DNA of 14,924 bases from Chloroflexota bacterium (lineage in GTDB: Bacteria > Chloroflexota > Limnocylindria > Limnocylindrales > CSP1-4): the NCBI GenBank assembly GCA_013695255.1, contig JACDAV010000323.1:1-14924 (forward strand), written 5' to 3'. How positions within the stretch are numbered: the stretch's first letter is position 1; each line of letters starts with the position of its first letter. A model generated the notes under the pieces. It was given only the letters and a program-made list of their open reading frames with translations, ran no database searches and was not told the DNA's origin. Of the stretch, positions 11,876 through 14,924 are shown piece after piece. Position numbers and translations under genes: made by a program.

Positions 11876-13518
11876 GCGTCCTGTCCGATCGGGACATCCG
11901 CTCGGCGCTCGAGTCGGGCGACATCACCATCCGGCCGTACGACGCGCACGATCTCCAACCATCGTCGGTCGACCTGCACCTCGACCGGTCGTTCCGGGTC
12001 TTCCGCAACAACCGCTACCCGTACATCGACGTGCGCGCCCCGCAGCCGGACCTGACGGAGCTGCTGACGATCGCGGACGACGAGCCGTTCGTCCTCCATC
12101 CCGGCGAGTTCGTGCTCGGCCAGACGCTCGAATGGGTCGAGCTGCCGAACGACCTGGTGGCGCGGCTCGAGGGAAAGGCGCTCGCGCTCGACACGCCGGT
12201 GCCGACGCCGCTCGGCTGGCGGACGATGAGCGAACTGGAGCCTGGCGACTTCGTCTTCGACGAGACCGGCGCTCCGACCATGATCGTGGCCGCGACGCCG
12301 TCGATCGCCGGACGGCCGTGCAGGGAAGTGATCTTCTCCGACGGTACGCGCGTCCTGGCCGATGCGGCCCACCAGTGGGCGACGGTCGACAAGAACGGCA
12401 GAAGGCACGGTCGCGCCCGCGTCGGGGTTCGCACGACCGACGAGATCGCCCAGACCGTGCGGTACGACGGCGAGCTGAACCACCACGTCCCGCTCGCCGG
12501 CGCGGTGCAGTATCCCGACCGGCTCGACCTTCCGATCGAGCCGTACACGCTTGGGGCGTGGCTCGGCGATGGAACGACGACCGCGGCCGCGATCACGTGC
12601 TGCGATGACGAGATTCTCGCGCAGATCAGCGGCGACGGTTACCCCGTCCGGCGGCTTGAGTACGCCAAGCACCTGTACAGCATCGGCGCAACCGGCCGGA
12701 CGCGCGATGTCGCGAGCGGCAGGTACGTTCGAAACGAGACGTTGTCCAGCCGCCTTCGCAACCTTGGCATGCGCGAGGGGAAGTACGTTCCGCGTCCGTA
12801 CCTGGAAGCCGGCGTGGGGCAGCGCGTGGCCCTCCTCCAGGGCCTGATGGACACGGATGGGTTCGTCGACGACGTGGCCGGTCGCTGTGAGTTCACGAGC
12901 ATCAACGAAGGCCTCGCGGACGCCGTGGTGGAGCTCGTCGCGAGCCTCGGTTTCCGACCGATCAAGTCGCAGGGTCGCGCGACCTTGAACGGGCGCGATT
13001 GCGGGCCAAAGTATCGGGTCAAGTTCACGCCGGACCGACCGGTCTTCCGGCTGCCGCGCAAGCTGGCTCGCCAGAAGCCAGTGGGCGCTCGCTTCCACCG
13101 CTTCCGCGCGATCGACGTCGTACGGGAAGTCGCCTCCGTTCCCGTGCGCTGCATTCAGGTCGCCTCGCCACGGGGCGTGTTCCTCGTGTCGCGTTCGTTC
13201 ATCCCGACGCACAACAGCTCGCTCGGCCGACTCGGCCTCCTGATCCACTCGACCGCCGGGTACGTTGACCCCGGCTGGAAGGGCAACCTGACGCTCGAGC
13301 TGTCGAACGTCGCGAACCTGCCGATTGCGCTCTACCACGCGATGAAGATCGGCCAGATCTCGTTCTTCGGGATGTCGAGCCCGGTCGACCGCCCGTACGG
13401 TTCGCCGGAGCTCGGCTCGAAGTATCAGGGCCAGTCGGAGCCGACGGCGTCGGCCTTCCACCGCGACTTCGAGAACGGGCGCGGCGGCGCGGTCGAGGAG
13501 CAGGCGAAGCGCCGGTGA
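11872..13518 (+). CDS. dcd: dCTP deaminase (Mycobacterium-like, probably dUMP-forming) interrupted by an in-frame intein
   Basis: The 548-residue precursor consists of an N-extein (1-102), an intein (103-448) and a C-extein (449-548). The joined exteins give a 202-residue dCTP deaminase close to the Mycobacterium tuberculosis type, which makes dUMP directly from dCTP. Family motifs are LSDRDIRSAL (4-13), LQPSSVDLHLD (28-38), LHPGEFVLGQTLE (75-87), EGK|SSLGRLGL (100-102 then 449-456), HSTAGYVDPGW (459-469), LTLELSN with catalytic-type Glu476 (473-479) and GSKYQGQ (515-521). The insertion is immediately before the first active-site serine of the SSLGR loop (Ser111 in the E. coli enzyme), so the unspliced protein should be inactive. 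The C-terminal tail (about 20 residues) is longer and more polar than usual. The start overlaps the nrdR stop by 4 bases, and the upstream NrdR boxes imply shared control. Confidence 0.95.
   Translation: MSVLSDRDIRSALESGDITIRPYDAHDLQPSSVDLHLDRSFRVFRNNRYPYIDVRAPQPDLTELLTIADDEPFVLHPGEFVLGQTLEWVELPNDLVARLEGKALALDTPVPTPLGWRTMSELEPGDFVFDETGAPTMIVAATPSIAGRPCREVIFSDGTRVLADAAHQWATVDKNGRRHGRARVGVRTTDEIAQTVRYDGELNHHVPLAGAVQYPDRLDLPIEPYTLGAWLGDGTTTAAAITCCDDEILAQISGDGYPVRRLEYAKHLYSIGATGRTRDVASGRYVRNETLSSRLRNLGMREGKYVPRPYLEAGVGQRVALLQGLMDTDGFVDDVAGRCEFTSINEGLADAVVELVASLGFRPIKSQGRATLNGRDCGPKYRVKFTPDRPVFRLPRKLARQKPVGARFHRFRAIDVVREVASVPVRCIQVASPRGVFLVSRSFIPTHNSSLGRLGLLIHSTAGYVDPGWKGNLTLELSNVANLPIALYHAMKIGQISFFGMSSPVDRPYGSPELGSKYQGQSEPTASAFHRDFENGRGGAVEEQAKRR
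12178..13215 (+). mobile_element. Class 3 intein with LAGLIDADG homing endonuclease inside dcd
   Basis: This 346-residue insert starts with ALALDTPVPTPLGW, so residue 1 is Ala rather than Cys or Ser. The WCT signature of class 3 inteins is complete: Trp67 two residues after the block-B His65 (AAHQW), Cys325 in block F (VPVRCIQV) and Thr344 in block G (IPTHN). His345, terminal Asn346 and Ser+1 complete the splice site. In this class the block-F cysteine attacks the N-terminal junction directly. Between the splicing halves lie two LAGLIDADG motifs, YTLGAWLGDG (intein 123-132) and LLQGLMDTDG (219-228), with both acidic residues present. A functional homing endonuclease is therefore plausible. 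The insert uses AGA/AGG arginine codons four times, while the exteins use none, consistent with separate ancestry. Confidence 0.92.
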
Positions 13519-13522
13519 CCGC

Positions 13523-14383
13523 ATGGCGCTGAACGACGCGGTCGACTGGCGCCGGGACCTCGGTGGCGGGTTCCGGGTGGCGCTCATCCAGGCGGGCACA
13601 TTCCGGTCCGACGCCGGCGCCCTGTTCGGACCCGTGCCGCGCCTGCTGTGGGACCGGCTGGTCACCGACGAGATCGACGCCGAGCACCGGCTGCTCCAGG
13701 CCCTCAACTGCCTGCTCATCGAGACACCCGCCGGGCGGGTGCTCGTCGAGACCGGGATCGGCGAGCGGATCGACGACAAGAACCGCACGATGCGAGGCTA
13801 CGCGGGCCCGTGGATCGTGCCGGCGCTGCGCGGCGCAGGGTTCGAACCGGGCTCCGTGGATGTGGTGGCGATGAGCCATCTGCATTTCGACCATGCCGGC
13901 GGGCTGCTGGCGCCCGACGGCTCCCGGGCGTTTCGGCGAGCGCGGGTCGTCGCCCAGCGCGCCGAATGGGAGATCGCGCTCGGCTCCAACCCGCGGCTCG
14001 TCGCCTCCTATGTCCAGCCGGAGCTGGAGCTCGTCCGTGACTGGGGCGCAGAGGGCTGGGTGGATGGCGAGCGCGAGCTGCTCCCCGGCGTCTCGGTCGT
14101 GCCGACCGGCGGACACTCCGCGGGCCACCAGGCGATCGTTGTGCGAGCTCCGGGAGCCCCGCCGCTTGCCTTCTTCGGCGACCTCGCGATGCGACCGTGG
14201 AGCGCCAACCCGCGCTGGGTGACCTCGTTCGACGACTTCCCGCTCGACTCCGTCGAGGTCAAGGGCTCGCTGTTCGCGCAGGCCGCGGATGAGGGCTGGA
14301 CGATCGTGCTGTCCCACGAAGCGCGGCAACCGGTCGGCCGGCTCGTCCGCGACCGAGACCGGTTCCGCTACGAGGCGGGGTAG
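13523..14383 (+). CDS. MBL-fold metallo-hydrolase (lactonase-like)
   Basis: This 286-residue metallo-beta-lactamase-fold enzyme is predicted to bind two metals. The HxHxDH motif is SHLHFDHAGG (118-127), with ligands His119, His121, Asp123 and His124. The remaining ligands are His198 in TGGHSAGHQ, Asp220 in FFGDLAM, and His265 in LSHEARQP. The layout resembles the quorum-quenching lactonase branch, but many related enzymes have other or unknown substrates, so no substrate is assigned. There is no signal peptide, so it is probably cytoplasmic. The ATG at 13523 lies 4 bases after the dcd stop, so it is probably co-transcribed with nrdR-dcd. A link to nucleotide metabolism would be speculative. 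A probable terminator follows. Confidence 0.9.
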   Translation: MALNDAVDWRRDLGGGFRVALIQAGTFRSDAGALFGPVPRLLWDRLVTDEIDAEHRLLQALNCLLIETPAGRVLVETGIGERIDDKNRTMRGYAGPWIVPALRGAGFEPGSVDVVAMSHLHFDHAGGLLAPDGSRAFRRARVVAQRAEWEIALGSNPRLVASYVQPELELVRDWGAEGWVDGERELLPGVSVVPTGGHSAGHQAIVVRAPGAPPLAFFGDLAMRPWSANPRWVTSFDDFPLDSVEVKGSLFAQAADEGWTIVLSHEARQPVGRLVRDRDRFRYEAG

Positions 14384-14387
14384 GTCG

Positions 14388-14420
14388 ACGGGGCGGCTTG
14401 GCTCGGCGCGGCGGCCCCGT
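14388..14420 (+). terminator. Probable rho-independent terminator after the MBL gene
   Basis: A perfect 7-bp stem, ACGGGGC (14388-14394) with GCCCCGT (14414-14420), starts 5 bases after the stop codon at 14383. A 19-base GC-rich loop separates the arms, and the T-rich TTCTTGT follows. The loop is long and the T-tract is interrupted, so confidence is moderate. It would end the nrdR-dcd-MBL transcript. Confidence 0.45.
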
Positions 14421-14649
14421 TCTTGTCAGATACCACTCCGTGTGGTCCTGGACGGGCCGTCGCGGTCACCTACCAGCCGGGGTGGTGGCCGACAACCCGG
14501 AATCGATCGAGATAGCCGAAATCGTCAACATCGGTGTCCGCTCGGGGATACCGCGGTTTCCAGCACTACACGCGATGGTATTCGCGAAGTTGCGGAGCCG
14601 GCGCGGGCGGCGCGAGATGTTGCCGGTCGCGCGGCCGCGGATCCTCCGG
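14421..14649. other. Intergenic region between convergent genes, with a paired TACCA-N7-TGGT repeat
   Basis: No gene is supported. TACCA-N7-TGGT occurs twice (14431-14446 and 14471-14486), exactly 40 bases apart. Each copy is a small inverted repeat (ACCAC-TCCGT-GTGGT and ACCA-GCCGGGG-TGGT). ATACC also occurs at 14547 and, on the other strand, near 14575. No further terminator with a T-tract was seen for the - strand gene. Confidence 0.4.
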
Positions 14650-14924
14650 TCACCCGCTCGGGGACGGCGCCGGCAGCACCGCCTCGACGTAGGCGCGGGC
14701 CTCCTCCAGCGTCAGCGGCTTCGAGACCACCGCCCGGATGACCCCGTCCGGCCCGACGAAGAACTGCGTCGGCAGCGCGAACACCCGGTATGCCCGCAAC
14801 ACGTGGCCCGACACGTCGGCACCGATCGTGTACCGGAGCCCGTACCGCTCGGCGTAGCGGCGGCCGTCCTCGACGGTCTCCTGGACCTCGACCGCCACGA
14901 CGGCCAACCCGCGGTCGGCGTACG
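14650..14924 (-). CDS. TlpA-like thioredoxin-fold protein, 3' part
   Basis: Only the last 90 or so residues are visible; the frame stays open to the right edge, so the start and any CxxC redox motif lie outside. The visible part begins YADRGLAVVAVEVQET, the usual strand after the redox motif in TlpA/AhpC-TSA proteins. It continues with an IGADVSGHVLRAYRV segment, then FALPTQFFVGPDGVIR with the cis-proline of LPT, and ends in an EEARAYVEAVL helix. These match thiol-disulfide oxidoreductases of the TlpA/ResA kind, which are usually membrane-anchored and act outside the cytoplasm, for example in cytochrome c maturation. Whether this one has a signal anchor cannot be seen. It is convergent with the MBL gene. 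Confidence 0.8.
   Translation of the reverse strand, partial: YADRGLAVVAVEVQETVEDGRRYAERYGLRYTIGADVSGHVLRAYRVFALPTQFFVGPDGVIRAVVSKPLTLEEARAYVEAVLPAPSPSG

Noticed and set aside
12169..13224. GK-S at the intein junction as a P-loop ATPase site
   Set aside because: There is no GxxxxGK context; the flanks are dCTP deaminase, so the likeness is local only.
11758..13788. 676-residue open frame on the - strand across dcd
   Set aside because: It is antisense to a gene with clear family motifs, is Arg/Asp/Gly-rich with no domain, and is typical of open frames opposite GC-rich coding DNA.

Overview
The window is about 15 kb of high-GC DNA with densely packed genes. Almost all genes are on the + strand, and many neighbours overlap by 1 or 4 bases (ATGA, GTGA or TGATG junctions). 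The gene content suggests a free-living aerobic soil or freshwater bacterium of a high-GC Gram-positive-like lineage. It includes an EtfD-type membrane ETF:menaquinone oxidoreductase, a Mycobacterium-like dCTP deaminase, NrdR, and a Rip3-like M50-CBS protease. Chloroflexota (Limnocylindria/Ellin6529-like) or an actinobacterium are the best guesses, but there is no rRNA or other decisive marker.

Layout. (1) 2-6469 is one apparent operon: the 3' part of a DUF1461 membrane protein, a site-2 protease with CBS domains, the molybdenum-cofactor genes moeA, moaC and mogA/moaB, and a 710-residue membrane iron-sulfur protein of the EtfD/FadF type. (2) 6470-6985 is a 516-base non-coding stretch with four imperfect 41-bp copies of one repeat in alternating orientation. 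The last copy contains the start codon of the next gene, an XRE-type protein with a degenerate nuclease-like C-terminal domain (6986-7810). (3) 8028-10996 holds acyl-CoA dehydrogenase, etfB and etfA. Together with EtfD these make a complete route from acyl-CoA to the quinone pool. (4) 10997-11389 is a 393-base gap with a low-complexity GCTCCC tract, then a promoter with two NrdR boxes 31 bp apart. (5) 11390-13518 is nrdR followed by dcd (4-bp overlap). The dcd gene is interrupted in frame by a 346-residue intein. (6) 13523-14383 is an MBL-fold hydrolase, followed by a probable terminator and, convergent on the - strand, the 3' end of a TlpA-like thioredoxin-fold gene that runs off the window.

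The most striking element is the dcd intein. It starts with Ala rather than Cys or Ser, carries the Trp/Cys/Thr signature of class 3 inteins, and keeps both LAGLIDADG motifs of a homing endonuclease. It sits between Gly-Lys and the active-site Ser-Ser of the deaminase, so the enzyme can only be active after splicing. The host operon has its own NrdR-type operator pair, tying deoxynucleotide supply control to a gene whose product must self-splice. The second point of interest is the four-copy repeat family in front of the XRE gene, which could be an autoregulatory operator array or a pair of small inverted-repeat elements.
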